From: Acinetobacter soli
GTDB taxonomy: Bacteria; Pseudomonadota; Gammaproteobacteria; Pseudomonadales; Moraxellaceae
Assembly (NCBI RefSeq): GCF_000760595.1
Contig: NZ_BBNM01000006.1
Coordinates: forward strand, 62,001 to 126,000
DNA: 64,000 bases
Reading direction: 5' to 3'
Shown here: positions 37,958-46,962 of the stretch, piece by piece
Position numbering within the stretch: position 1 is the first letter of the stretch
Layout of the letters: each line of letters begins with the position of its first letter
Translations under genes and position numbers: made by a program
Notes under the pieces: generated by a model
Seen by the model: the letters and a program-made list of their open reading frames with translations, nothing else
Databases searched by the model: none
Told to the model about the DNA's origin: nothing

Positions 37958-40213
37958 TTACCGTGGTGTAATCCCAATACTGCTACGAATGGTTCCGCCC
38001 GTAATCACCATTTGTCCAAGTTGCTGACCTGTGGAGGCAGCCGTCGGATAAAAATTAAGATTGGCTTTGAGCACTTGGGATGGTGTTTGAGATGGATTGA
38101 GATCCACTTGATTGGCCACCACAAACGTATCTTTGGTGAGTTTCAGATTCGTATTAAGATTTAAATTTCCCGAGATTTTATCTAGACCCAGCGCCGCATT
38201 CGTACTTGGATCAACAATATGGATGTAATTGCGATTTTCGTTACTGGCTGAAGCCAGTAAATTCACATTTCCTTTTAAGGTCAGATCTGAGGCGGCGCCC
38301 GGAATGAGCATTAACGAGGCGGTTCCATCCAGACGTAATCCAATTGCAAAAAGCACATCTGAGTTTTGGGTAAAATTATTTGAAGGCACAAAGCAAGCGA
38401 CCGATGTACTGGTATTACATGCGGCAATATTATAACGGCTACCCGGCAATTGACCTAAAGCCAGTTCGGCATTTAAGGCAATAATAAGTTTCGTTAAATC
38501 AAGCGCGATACCATTTTGCTCAAAGCCAATACTTCCGTTGGTATCTAGAAACAAATCAATATTGCGCAAACCAGCATAGTAGTTAACTTCTTCACCACTG
38601 TTCGCATTTTTAGCACCATCAATCAACATCACCGATGTGGTTTTACTACCATCAGTATTACGCCCTTGAGTAGATAAAGCTAAACCAAAACCAATGCCTT
38701 GCTTATCTTTATTTGTGCCATAAGTAGTGCCATAGATGCCTAAGTTTGCATTTAAGTTATAAATGGGCAAACCTAAGCCCCATGTCGCGGTTTGATTATT
38801 GATTTGATTGGCACTGTCGTTGCTATTGTCGGCAATAAAGCGTGCACTGCGCGCGATGGCTTGAAACTCCATACCCCGAATGGCCAAACTTAAGATATTG
38901 GGATTCGATGTGACACTTGACTCATACAGATTATGCCGATAAATCCCGGCCTGACGCCCCAACAGCGCCGCTATGGTGGAACTAATCTGAAATTCCATCG
39001 ATTGGGTTTTCACGGCATTGATATATAAATCACCAAAATTGATTTGTGCCAAATTCTGATTCAGTGCCAAATTGCTCGAACCTGTGGCAATGCCCTGACG
39101 GATCTGTAACGGCGTGAGGTTCCCAAATTCGATGGCATAGCTGTTTTTTCCGGTGCCCCCGAGCTCAAGCCGTGTGCCCTGTGCGGTGACTTGTCCGTTA
39201 CTGTCTTTCACATCTGGCGTAAAACTGGCTTTCATGGCCACATGCACGCCGGTCGATCCGGTCATATCTGAGCTGGCAGTTGCAGCACCAATTTGTGCCC
39301 TACCTAAAGTTGGTCGTGCCGCATTGACAGAAATCTCTGCATCACGCAGTGCACCCGATGCCCCCAAACGCAAAATCGGTTTAACTGTGCTGTCATCATT
39401 TTGCGCGGCATACGCTGCTGGGTCTGCGCCTACATTGGCTTTATAACGCAAGTCGACGTTGAAACCCGGTTTGGTTTTGCCTGCATTGTCCAAATCGGCT
39501 ACACGGTCTAGCGTGATCTGATTGGTTGAACCTGTTGTACCTTGCGCGTTGGTTGAAAGCACAAAGCCTTTGACAGGATCGAGATACATATAACCCGAGC
39601 CTTTAAAATTAAAATTAAAATCTTTTAAAACCAGTTGGTTCACCGCAGCGCTATTTTTTAAACTATAAAAAATATTGGCATTTTGCAGACCAAATTCCAG
39701 ATAGCCCAGCTCTTGCGCATTGAACAGCCCATTCGCGGTTTGTAGTAAAAATTTAGTGCCGTCCCGATCTTTAATCGTCAGCGCCCCCAAGCTTTGACTA
39801 CTGGCATCGGAGCAATTGGCTGTATTGGCAACATCGGAGCAAACTTTGATATCGGCAATATGTATTTGCGATGGATTGAGCGCAGCTTCGAGGCGAATTC
39901 CGGCTTTGTTGGTGGAGGTTGTACCTACATCGAATTTGATGGTACCGCCCACAGCCTGACTGCCCAGTTGTGTAATCGCCAAATTATTTAAAGACAAATT
40001 TAAGTTGCCAGAACTGCCATCTGCAAACGTGGTATTGTCTTTCCAGTTAATCTGGTTAGCTGTGACTTTATCGGTTTGAAGTTGCACGGTCAGGCCATCT
40101 TTACCCGATACCTCTCTGAGGTTTTGATCTGAGAGTGCTTCCATTGCAACGGTATATTGTGCAGTTAAAATACTCAGCATCAGCACAGTTAAACGCGTTT
40201 TATTTTTATTCAT
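37958..40213 (-). CDS. Large exported beta-rich protein with shared motif (operon gene 3)
   Basis: A 751-residue secreted protein. Signal peptide residues 1-23 are followed by MEALSDQNLREVSGKDGL, then a long polar, glycine/asparagine/serine-rich, beta-type sequence with repeated alternating hydrophobic stretches (for example NLNLSLNNLAI and VNLLASASNE). The only cysteines are two pairs, Cys125/Cys134 and Cys599/Cys607. Alternating patterns suggest a beta-helix or barrel-like surface protein, but there is no autotransporter domain or terminal aromatic residue. AAGGGACAG precedes the ATG; 12 bases separate it from gene 2. Function is unknown. Confidence 0.75.
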   Translation of the reverse strand: MNKNKTRLTVLMLSILTAQYTVAMEALSDQNLREVSGKDGLTVQLQTDKVTANQINWKDNTTFADGSSGNLNLSLNNLAITQLGSQAVGGTIKFDVGTTSTNKAGIRLEAALNPSQIHIADIKVCSDVANTANCSDASSQSLGALTIKDRDGTKFLLQTANGLFNAQELGYLEFGLQNANIFYSLKNSAAVNQLVLKDFNFNFKGSGYMYLDPVKGFVLSTNAQGTTGSTNQITLDRVADLDNAGKTKPGFNVDLRYKANVGADPAAYAAQNDDSTVKPILRLGASGALRDAEISVNAARPTLGRAQIGAATASSDMTGSTGVHVAMKASFTPDVKDSNGQVTAQGTRLELGGTGKNSYAIEFGNLTPLQIRQGIATGSSNLALNQNLAQINFGDLYINAVKTQSMEFQISSTIAALLGRQAGIYRHNLYESSVTSNPNILSLAIRGMEFQAIARSARFIADNSNDSANQINNQTATWGLGLPIYNLNANLGIYGTTYGTNKDKQGIGFGLALSTQGRNTDGSKTTSVMLIDGAKNANSGEEVNYYAGLRNIDLFLDTNGSIGFEQNGIALDLTKLIIALNAELALGQLPGSRYNIAACNTSTSVACFVPSNNFTQNSDVLFAIGLRLDGTASLMLIPGAASDLTLKGNVNLLASASNENRNYIHIVDPSTNAALGLDKISGNLNLNTNLKLTKDTFVVANQVDLNPSQTPSQVLKANLNFYPTAASTGQQLGQMVITGGTIRSSIGITPR

Positions 40214-40225
40214 TTATCTGTCCCT

Positions 40226-40852
40226 TTAACACCGTGAGGTCGCTGAACCGTTACAGCTAAACACCTTAACTGAACCTGACAATGCCAGATTCGCATTGAT
40301 GTTCACCCCCACAAAACCACGCTCCAATCCTTGGTCAAAACCAGTATAAGTAGACGGCACAAAGGTACTTAAATACCCTTTTTGGCTGTCTGCTGTTCCT
40401 GTATCGGTTTCAATCGAAAGTGCCTCAAAACCCAGATTACGAATCTGGATCGGATATTCGTCTAAAAAAGTCAGTTTGAGCGCAGAGCGATATTGATTGG
40501 TATTCACCGTTACCGTTGTGCCATCGAGCTGAAACTTATCGATCGCCAAAGTGCCCTGAATTTTTTTAAAGACCAGCCAATATAAATTGCCGTTTTGATC
40601 CTGACGATTATTAAATGCCAAGGCTAAACGACAATACTGATTTGCGCCATTGGCGCAGGCATAGGTATTGGACAAACCGCTACCTGTCGGAACGGCCTGA
40701 TTGAGTGACAAAGATAGGCTTAAATCGGCCCCGCCTTGGCCCTGAACCTGACTTAGCTCCTGATTGCTCAATGCTTTTAAACCTGATGGATCGGCATATA
40801 CCATGCTGCTGATCAGTAGTACGCCCATTAAACCGAGACGATGAATTTTCAT
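40226..40852 (-). CDS. Small exported protein with shared motif (operon gene 2)
   Basis: A 208-residue secreted protein. The signal peptide (about 1-20, ending VYA) is followed by GLKALSNQELSQVQGQGG, the clearest copy of the operon's shared motif. The mature part has exactly four cysteines in two pairs, Cys66/Cys74 and Cys200/Cys208, the latter again the C-terminal residue. The ATG at 40852 is chosen because AAGGAG lies just upstream, overlapping the end of gene 1; an in-frame TTG at 40870 would place the ribosome site inside the gene. Function is unknown. Confidence 0.75.
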   Translation of the reverse strand: MKIHRLGLMGVLLISSMVYADPSGLKALSNQELSQVQGQGGADLSLSLSLNQAVPTGSGLSNTYACANGANQYCRLALAFNNRQDQNGNLYWLVFKKIQGTLAIDKFQLDGTTVTVNTNQYRSALKLTFLDEYPIQIRNLGFEALSIETDTGTADSQKGYLSTFVPSTYTGFDQGLERGFVGVNINANLALSGSVKVFSCNGSATSRC

Positions 40853-40866
40853 GCTGATACGCTCCT

Positions 40867-42249
40867 TCAAAGTCCGGTGGTCGAAATTTTAAAATGCTGA
40901 ATCATCAGGCCATCAATTGCTGCCGAACCTAAATTCACCGCATTGCCAGATGGATCTTTAAAAGTGACCCCTACAGCCGAGCTGGTATTCACCGCATTTA
41001 GTAAGTTGCCACTTCCGATTCCGACTGTTCCAATACTGATACTACTGTGTGTAGCGGTTGTGCCTTGATAATTCACCCCAGCAATGGTGGAGGCCGTGCC
41101 ACAGCTTTGCACGTTACAGGTCGAACCCTTATAAGCTGAGTTGGTACCCGAGTAATCGGTATAAATTTGCTGATAAATACTGGCCACGTTTGGAATACGG
41201 GTCAGCTCCAAAGAAAAATTGGTGCCGTCGGTATTAAAAATAAGCGGCTGATAAACATTACCCAAAACCAGATTGATATTTGGGCTATAAATGTATAAGC
41301 CCTCTTGGGCATTAAAACTTGGTGCGCCGCCGCCAGTAATGGCCGGTGTATTTAAGCAAGTTCCGGTACTGGTACAGCTACTGGTATCTGTAGTGGCTTC
41401 AGCCGAGCTGATTCTCAGCACACGACTCGCATCTGCTGTGGTACGCGTACCCGCATTGTAATCGGTATTTAAACGAATCAACGCCGCCAAACCGAGTGTT
41501 TGATTATATGAAGCTGGCAGCCCTGATGCCTGCGCATTGCCTAAAGTTTGAAACAGCTTAAAGTTCGAGCCATTTAAATTTAGACCATTGAGCACCATTT
41601 GCACACGTAAGCGCTGTTCAAGCCCACCTAAAGTGGTTGGCGCGCCAGTTACAGGGTTCACGGTGGTGCTGGTGGTCGAGTTACGCGAAAAGATATCGCC
41701 CCATAAGCCCAATTTGGCAGGGTCTGTGCCGACTGTGCCATCTGCCCGCAGTAAAGGAGCCTCAAGGCTTAAGTAACTTAAATTTTGGAGATTCCCCGCA
41801 AAATCAAAAGTATTGACAGGCAATACATTTAAAACCCACGGGTTAGATTCAGTACCGAGGTTGAGTCCAGTATTGCTAAAGCGTGAGTTGACATCGCTGT
41901 CGCTTTTAGAGAGTGCCAAACCGTAAAGATACAGATCGGCTTTTTTTGCACCTGCGGCAGTGGCCGTTGCAGACAATGGCCCGACAGGAATCACACGAAT
42001 CAGACCGGTATCAAAACTTCGATCTGCCACACGGGCTTTATTTTGTGCTGTACTTAAATTGTCTTCTGCCTTTTGAAACACCATTTTGACGTTTTCGGGC
42101 AAGATCGCAATCCCTTCACCAGTTTGCTGACTCAAGCTTTCATCTGACAATGCTTCCAAGGCAAAAGCTGAATGAGCGAGGCCTAGGCCTAGACTCAAAA
42201 GTAGCACTGCGAGTTGAACGTTGACTGTAGAATGTCCTGTCGTCATCAT
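40867..42249 (-). CDS. Exported protein with shared motif (operon gene 1)
   Basis: A 460-residue secreted protein and the first gene of the four-gene operon. The signal peptide ends HSAFA near residue 30 and is followed by LEALSDESLSQQTGEG. Its only mature cysteines are the pairs Cys292/Cys298 and Cys378/Cys383. AGG six bases before the ATG at 42249 decides the start; earlier in-frame starts up to 42351 would place a charged stretch before the signal peptide. The promoter should lie in 42250-42504 between this gene and lysE. Function is unknown. Confidence 0.75.
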   Translation of the reverse strand: MMTTGHSTVNVQLAVLLLSLGLGLAHSAFALEALSDESLSQQTGEGIAILPENVKMVFQKAEDNLSTAQNKARVADRSFDTGLIRVIPVGPLSATATAAGAKKADLYLYGLALSKSDSDVNSRFSNTGLNLGTESNPWVLNVLPVNTFDFAGNLQNLSYLSLEAPLLRADGTVGTDPAKLGLWGDIFSRNSTTSTTVNPVTGAPTTLGGLEQRLRVQMVLNGLNLNGSNFKLFQTLGNAQASGLPASYNQTLGLAALIRLNTDYNAGTRTTADASRVLRISSAEATTDTSSCTSTGTCLNTPAITGGGAPSFNAQEGLYIYSPNINLVLGNVYQPLIFNTDGTNFSLELTRIPNVASIYQQIYTDYSGTNSAYKGSTCNVQSCGTASTIAGVNYQGTTATHSSISIGTVGIGSGNLLNAVNTSSAVGVTFKDPSGNAVNLGSAAIDGLMIQHFKISTTGL

Positions 42250-42504
42250 GACCATCCTGTTATACGATGCTCCGCACCATATTTTATTTTTCTTGATTTT
42301 ATCTGCTGTGAAAAGCGTCCCGCCTGCCACACGGGCTAGCAATTTTGCCAACCCTGACTCACTTTCTATTATGCGTATTGTTTAAACAAATGCAAAAAAA
42401 AACATGTAAAAAAAAACATTTCCGACAAGCGTAAGCTAATACGGCTTTTTACGCTTCAATTTACAACACCATAAACGTTGCGGCTTGCAAACACCGAACA
42501 CGCT

Positions 42505-43098
42505 TTAAAATTTTAAAAATGCAGAATAACTCAGTGGTATCGAGAAACTCACCAAAATCAGTGATGCAGTGCGTTGTAGGTTAGATGGATTAAACCAGCG
42601 TGTCCGATTTTTTGCCAGCAACGCCCCAACGACAATCCAGAAAGTTGCAATCGGGATAATCAGCATGAGAAATACGGCCATATGTAGACCGTACAAATGC
42701 ATATTGGACCACGCAGCCTGTGGGAAAATGGCAGAGGCAAACAATAAACCTTTCGGATTTAAAATGGTGGCACAAAGGAGTTCGGTAAAACGAATCGTGG
42801 GCTGAGACAAATTTTGCTGATGATCGGCTGTACGCCACAGCTTGATGGCCAAGTACAAAATGTAAAATGCACTAAGCAACTTCAAAATGGTCGGCAGTAA
42901 AGCAAAATGCTGGGAAATTAAACCAATCAGTAATCCCCAAAACGAGATCGAAATAATATATCCCGTGACTTCAGCAGGAATCAGCTTTAAAGATGCACGC
43001 ACCCCGACCTGAATACCAGACGATGCCAGCAATGTATTGGTTGGGCCTGGTGTTAGCAAAATGGCAGCAACCAGCCCCACAAAAAACCATGAAATCAT
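42505..43098 (-). CDS. LysE/RhtB-family amino acid exporter
   Basis: A 197-residue, six-helix membrane protein. The family signature LTPGPTNTLLASSGIQVG lies at about 15-32 and LNPKGLLFASAIFPQ at about 112-126. Relatives export lysine, homoserine or threonine; the substrate is not evident. The gene stands alone. Confidence 0.85.
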   Translation of the reverse strand: MISWFFVGLVAAILLTPGPTNTLLASSGIQVGVRASLKLIPAEVTGYIISISFWGLLIGLISQHFALLPTILKLLSAFYILYLAIKLWRTADHQQNLSQPTIRFTELLCATILNPKGLLFASAIFPQAAWSNMHLYGLHMAVFLMLIIPIATFWIVVGALLAKNRTRWFNPSNLQRTASLILVSFSIPLSYSAFLKF

Positions 43099-43520
43099 CC
43101 GATGACCTCACCCTGTATCAAACCAGACGAAAAACACTATAGCACCAGCCAACAAACATATACTGAAACTGCTCAGATTGATATTGGCCGCTCATGGATA
43201 TTTTCAATACTTTACAGGGGTTTATAAGCTATAAATCAATAAGACGCAGCAGTCACTTTAAAAGTGTATATAATTATGACTTGTGTGATCTATCTCAATC
43301 TTTTTATTCAATTTTGCTATCTTGCGCCACAATTTGACACTTCGCTGCAAAAGGCGTACCGTTATATCTCGACACTTGGTTGTTTGTATTGCAATCAATT
43401 CTCTCTTTTTCAAAGCTTTAAGTTTTATCTAAGTTTTCCTCAGCACTATAGGTCATGTCCTGATGCACCGGATGATCGCGACAATGCGGCATACCGTGGT
43501 ATTGCGTATTGAATGATATT
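43099..43520. other. 421-base intergenic region between lysE-like and DUF2062 genes
   Basis: No supported gene is seen. A TTGACA occurs at 43334-43339 on the plus strand but the downstream -10 candidates are weak or badly spaced, so it is only a possible promoter for the DUF2062 gene. The frames here have no ribosome site or protein-like composition. Confidence 0.4.
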
Positions 43521-44075
43521 ATGTCTATGGCAAAGCAGTTCTTCCAATCTTGGCTTCCTTCATCTGAAAAGGTCGCTAATCTGAAATTGATGCGATTTTT
43601 TGGTAAACGATCGCTCAATCCTTTGCTGTGGTATATCAATCGAAAATCGATTACCCGTGCTGTATTTATAGGGACATTCTTTGGCCTGCTGCCTATTCCG
43701 TTTCACAGCTTGTTTATTGTTGCTGCTGTCCTGATGTTTGAAGTGAATCTTCCGATTGGGCTGGTTTTGGCATGGTTAAGTAATCCACTTACGTTAGTAC
43801 CGATTCTGTATATCGGCTTCTGGATTGGCACAAAAATTTATCATGTGCAGATGATCAATAAAGAAATGCTGCTCGGTGTCTTACATCAAATTTCGAACTG
43901 GGTGAGAAACTTCGGACACGCACATATTGATTTAAGCCTCGCCAAAATTTTACTTTCCGGGCTGGTCATTGAAGCCTTAGTGGTTGCCATTGTTTTATCG
44001 GTGGTGACCAATTTATTTTGGCGTTGGAGTGTGATTCATCACTGGAAAAACAGACCAAACAAAAAGCCGAACTAA
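43521..44075 (+). CDS. DUF2062 membrane protein
   Basis: A 184-residue protein with the DUF2062 pattern: SITRAVFIGTFFGLLPIPFHS at about 43-65 followed by helices containing NLPIGLVLAWLSNPLTLVPILY. These small inner-membrane proteins have no defined function, though related domains occur beside glycosyltransferases. ATGs at 43521 and 43527 are both possible; no ribosome site is strong. Its stop codon lies within a terminator hairpin. Confidence 0.8.
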   Translation: MSMAKQFFQSWLPSSEKVANLKLMRFFGKRSLNPLLWYINRKSITRAVFIGTFFGLLPIPFHSLFIVAAVLMFEVNLPIGLVLAWLSNPLTLVPILYIGFWIGTKIYHVQMINKEMLLGVLHQISNWVRNFGHAHIDLSLAKILLSGLVIEALVVAIVLSVVTNLFWRWSVIHHWKNRPNKKPN

Positions 44076-44084
44076 AGTTCGGCC
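44061..44084 (-). terminator. Terminator hairpin for the convergent nucleosidase gene
   Basis: GCCGAACT (44066-44073) and AGTTCGGC (44076-44083) form an 8-bp stem. On the minus strand it is followed by TTTTTG, so it suits the leftward nucleosidase gene; the plus-strand side lacks a good T-run. Confidence 0.7.
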
Positions 44085-44100
44085 TTGTTGTGAGCTCGGC

Positions 44101-44970
44101 TTATTTTGCTTTTAAGCCTTTCATGTATTCTTCGGCCACATGCAAAACGTATTCCTGACACGCCTCACCTGTACCGCCATCATACTTGCCGTTGTTGGTG
44201 ATGTTGTTTGACACCACGCGAATACCGATAAATGGCACATTAAACTGACTGGCAATTTGTGCTACCGATGCCGCTTCCATTTCCTCTACCGACGTACCGT
44301 AACGGGTATTAAAGAATTTGATGCGATCTAGTTCGTTATTCCAAACATCCGCAGAACCAATGGTTCCTTCAACCACCTTACCTTTGTTATAGCTCGATTT
44401 CACGCGCTTTGCAGCGGCAAGTAAACCGGCATCGGCTTGAAATTTACGAATTGCAATTGGCTCTGGGTCGGATTCATCTTTTGGCAATACATCAAATGCT
44501 TCATTCCATTTGAGTGCATCCGATCCACCACCGACAGGCTGGTGCGGTGTTTTAAATGCACCAATATTGGTGGTGTATTGACCCAGCACAATATCGTAAA
44601 CATTCAGTTTTGGATCGTGACCGCCTGATGTTCCTTGGTTGATAATCGCAACAGGCTGGAAGCGTTCAATGGCAATCGCTGTTGCTGCTGCAGAGTTACT
44701 CATGCCCATACGCGTTTTTGAAATAATGACTGGATAGCCATGATACGTGCCTTTCCAGAATTTCCAGCCACCGATGGTTTCTACACTGACATCACTGAGT
44801 TTAGATGCCATTTGCTCAGACTCGACGGGTAAAGCACCCTGAATAATGATTGGTTTCAATGCTGACTTCACTTCAACTGAGGGAGTAGATGCAACATAAT
44901 GGCTGCTACACGCGGTCAAAAACAAACCTGAGCAAAGACCAAGTGCAGTAAACAACGCTTTAAACTTCAT
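44101..44970 (-). CDS. Lipoprotein-anchored MTA/SAH nucleosidase-like protein (phosphorylase superfamily)
   Basis: A 289-residue protein with a lipoprotein signal (LTAC, Cys21) followed by a nucleoside phosphorylase/hydrolase fold. Visible motifs are IIQGALPVESEQMASKL near the start of the domain, INQGTSGGHDPKLNVYDIVLG in two parts at about 110-130, and VEEMEAASVAQIA near 235, where the Met-Glu pair contacts ribose in MTA/SAH nucleosidases. Cytosolic Pfs enzymes have no signal peptide, so this one would act in the periplasm or at a membrane, perhaps in purine or adenosine-derivative salvage. AAGGATAACG precedes the ATG. Confidence 0.85.
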   Translation of the reverse strand: MKFKALFTALGLCSGLFLTACSSHYVASTPSVEVKSALKPIIIQGALPVESEQMASKLSDVSVETIGGWKFWKGTYHGYPVIISKTRMGMSNSAAATAIAIERFQPVAIINQGTSGGHDPKLNVYDIVLGQYTTNIGAFKTPHQPVGGGSDALKWNEAFDVLPKDESDPEPIAIRKFQADAGLLAAAKRVKSSYNKGKVVEGTIGSADVWNNELDRIKFFNTRYGTSVEEMEAASVAQIASQFNVPFIGIRVVSNNITNNGKYDGGTGEACQEYVLHVAEEYMKGLKAK

Positions 44971-45144
44971 TCGTTATCCTTAAATCCAAAAACAAGTAAT
45001 TAGCAAATTTTATGCCAATCGTTCAAAAAAACGAATCAATAAAAGTTAAATAATCAGATAGATAGCATGATTATATAGAAAATCTAATAAAAATCATAAT
45101 AAATAGGCTATATCTCGTGCAGATCTAGTGAACCCGTTTTCAAA

Positions 45145-46344
45145 TTAAAAGATACGCTTGTCATCACGCGCACGTTGCGGCAAATCTGCTACGCGCGACC
45201 AAAGCGCCTGTGCAATCAGTTCATAACTTTCAGCAGCAGCATCTTGCGCAACCACACTCGGTTGGCCCTTATCGGCATTTTCACGAATTTGCCCATTAAG
45301 AGGCAGGCGCCCAAGCAGTGGAATCTGATACTGTTCAGACAACTGATCGCCCCCACCCGTACCAAAAATCTGCTCTTCAAAACCACAATTTGAACAGATA
45401 TGGGTCGACATGTTTTCAATCACACCCAATACAGGAATACCCACCCGGTTAAATAGCTCAATACCTTTAGTGGCATCAAGCAATGCGACATTTTGAGGAG
45501 TGGTTACAATCACAGCACCCGAAACCGGAATGCGCTGTGCAAGCGTCAGTTGAATATCGCCTGTGCCCGGTGGCATATCGATCACCAGCACATCCAAATC
45601 TGGCCAGAGCGTCTGGTTGAAGAGCTGCATCAGCGCACCTGTAGCTTTTGGCCCACGCCATGCCACAGGAGTATTATGGTCGCCAGTCAAATGTCCAATA
45701 GAAAGCACTGCTAGCCCATGTGCTTCAAGTGGCACAAAACTTTCATTTTCAATCATTGGGGTCTGACCTGCATTGCCCAGCATGGTCGGAATACTTGGCC
45801 CATAGATATCGGCATCTAATACGCCCACCTTTAAACCCTGTTTGTGTAATGCCAAGGCCAAATTGACCGTGGTGGTCGATTTCCCCACACCGCCTTTACC
45901 AGAAGACACCAAAATCACATGTTGAATACGCGGGTGAGCAGCAACCTCACTTTGTAGCGGGGCTTTCTTTTGAATTGGTGGATTGTTCGGATCAGGTGTT
46001 GGTGATGCAGAGGCATCGACGACAGGAGGCAAAATTGCGGCAGCTTCTTGCGTACGCGGTGCGGTTTTTTGCTGAATTACATGCAAATTTAACTCTTCAA
46101 TCCCTGCATCTTGTAGCGCACCTGCAAGTTCGTCATGAATTTGCTGTAAATGATCGGCTTCTTCAGGATAGGTTTTGATCGTCAGTTGCAAGACACGACC
46201 CTGCACGTTTATTTGCGTAATGCGGTCTTTAAGTTCGAATGAGTGCCCCGTAAGACGATAGGCTTGAAGTATGGCTTGAATGTCTTCTTCTTTCACCTCT
46301 TGAGCGGGTGAAAATACAGATTTAAGCGATGAAAGCCACGACAT
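45145..46344 (-). CDS. apbC: Iron-sulfur cluster carrier protein (Mrp/ApbC)
   Basis: A 399-residue P-loop ATPase of the Mrp/NBP35 family. An N-terminal DUF59-like domain (about 1-95) is followed by a linker and the deviant Walker A VSSGKGGVGKSTTTVNL at about 147-163, the DMPPGTGDIQLT switch, and the cluster-binding CxxC in HICSNCGFEE at about 313-322. It assembles and delivers Fe-S clusters. The gene is leftward, 800 bases from metG. Confidence 0.95.
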   Translation of the reverse strand: MSWLSSLKSVFSPAQEVKEEDIQAILQAYRLTGHSFELKDRITQINVQGRVLQLTIKTYPEEADHLQQIHDELAGALQDAGIEELNLHVIQQKTAPRTQEAAAILPPVVDASASPTPDPNNPPIQKKAPLQSEVAAHPRIQHVILVSSGKGGVGKSTTTVNLALALHKQGLKVGVLDADIYGPSIPTMLGNAGQTPMIENESFVPLEAHGLAVLSIGHLTGDHNTPVAWRGPKATGALMQLFNQTLWPDLDVLVIDMPPGTGDIQLTLAQRIPVSGAVIVTTPQNVALLDATKGIELFNRVGIPVLGVIENMSTHICSNCGFEEQIFGTGGGDQLSEQYQIPLLGRLPLNGQIRENADKGQPSVVAQDAAAESYELIAQALWSRVADLPQRARDDKRIF

Positions 46345-46500
46345 TCGTAATACTCCACAGAAATAATGCGTCTAGTAGAGCGTAGTTTAACAGTATTTTT
46401 ATAAAAGCTCGTTCACTACACCCATATTAATGTTGCATTTTCTCTACATCAATCATATGCAGTGAACGTACTTGAGTTAGCCAATTTTTAAGGGCAAGAC

Positions 46501-46962
46501 TTATTTATCGTTGCCTTTAAATTTGTTTAAAGTGTCGGTAGCTGTTTTTTTCAATTCGTCGAGTTTAGCCGATGCTTGTGTTTTAAGTTCATCGAGTTTC
46601 ACCGATGCTTCATGCTTAAGTTCTTGTGCCTTTAACTTGGCTTCTTCAAGCTTATGCCCTGCTTCAGTTTTCAGATGATCGAACTTATCTTGCGCATCAC
46701 CTTTAGCATCATTCCATTTGGTTTTGGCTTCATCGACCTTGTCATCAAATGCAGCTTTTTTATCTGAATGATCACGCTCTGCATCTTTTTTAAAGTCATC
46801 TACAGCTTTTTCACCATTGAGCTTAGCCTCTTGAGCTTTATGCTTGAGGTCATCTAGCGCTTTTTCGCCTTCTAGCTTGGCCTCTTTAGCTTTATGTTTG
46901 AGTTCATCGCCTAGGTCAGCCGCTTTATTTTTTAAATCATCTAATTTGTTTTCGCTGGTCAT
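46501..46962 (-). CDS. LEA-like charged amphipathic helical repeat protein
   Basis: A 153-residue, cysteine-free, highly charged protein (K, D, E, A, L dominate) with no signal peptide. Two 18-residue units, LKHKAKEAKLEGEKALDD (21-38) and LKHKAQEAKLNGEKAVDD (39-56), are near-identical, and 11-residue units such as EASVKLDELKT and QASAKLDELKK repeat at 118-139. The composition and 11-mer periodicity resemble group 3 late-embryogenesis-abundant proteins, which protect cells in drying, or apolipoprotein-like helices. AGAGGA precedes the ATG. It is flanked by gene-poor DNA and appears to be monocistronic. Confidence 0.75.
   Translation of the reverse strand: MTSENKLDDLKNKAADLGDELKHKAKEAKLEGEKALDDLKHKAQEAKLNGEKAVDDFKKDAERDHSDKKAAFDDKVDEAKTKWNDAKGDAQDKFDHLKTEAGHKLEEAKLKAQELKHEASVKLDELKTQASAKLDELKKTATDTLNKFKGNDK

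Noticed and set aside
36875..42249. Bacteriocin operon with double-glycine leaders
   Set aside because: The proteins are 208-751 residues with Sec signals and there is no C39 exporter or immunity gene, so the resemblance is kept only as a low-confidence finding.
43264..43512. An 82-residue protein gene upstream of the DUF2062 gene
   Set aside because: No ribosome site or recognisable composition, and it runs into the next gene in another frame.
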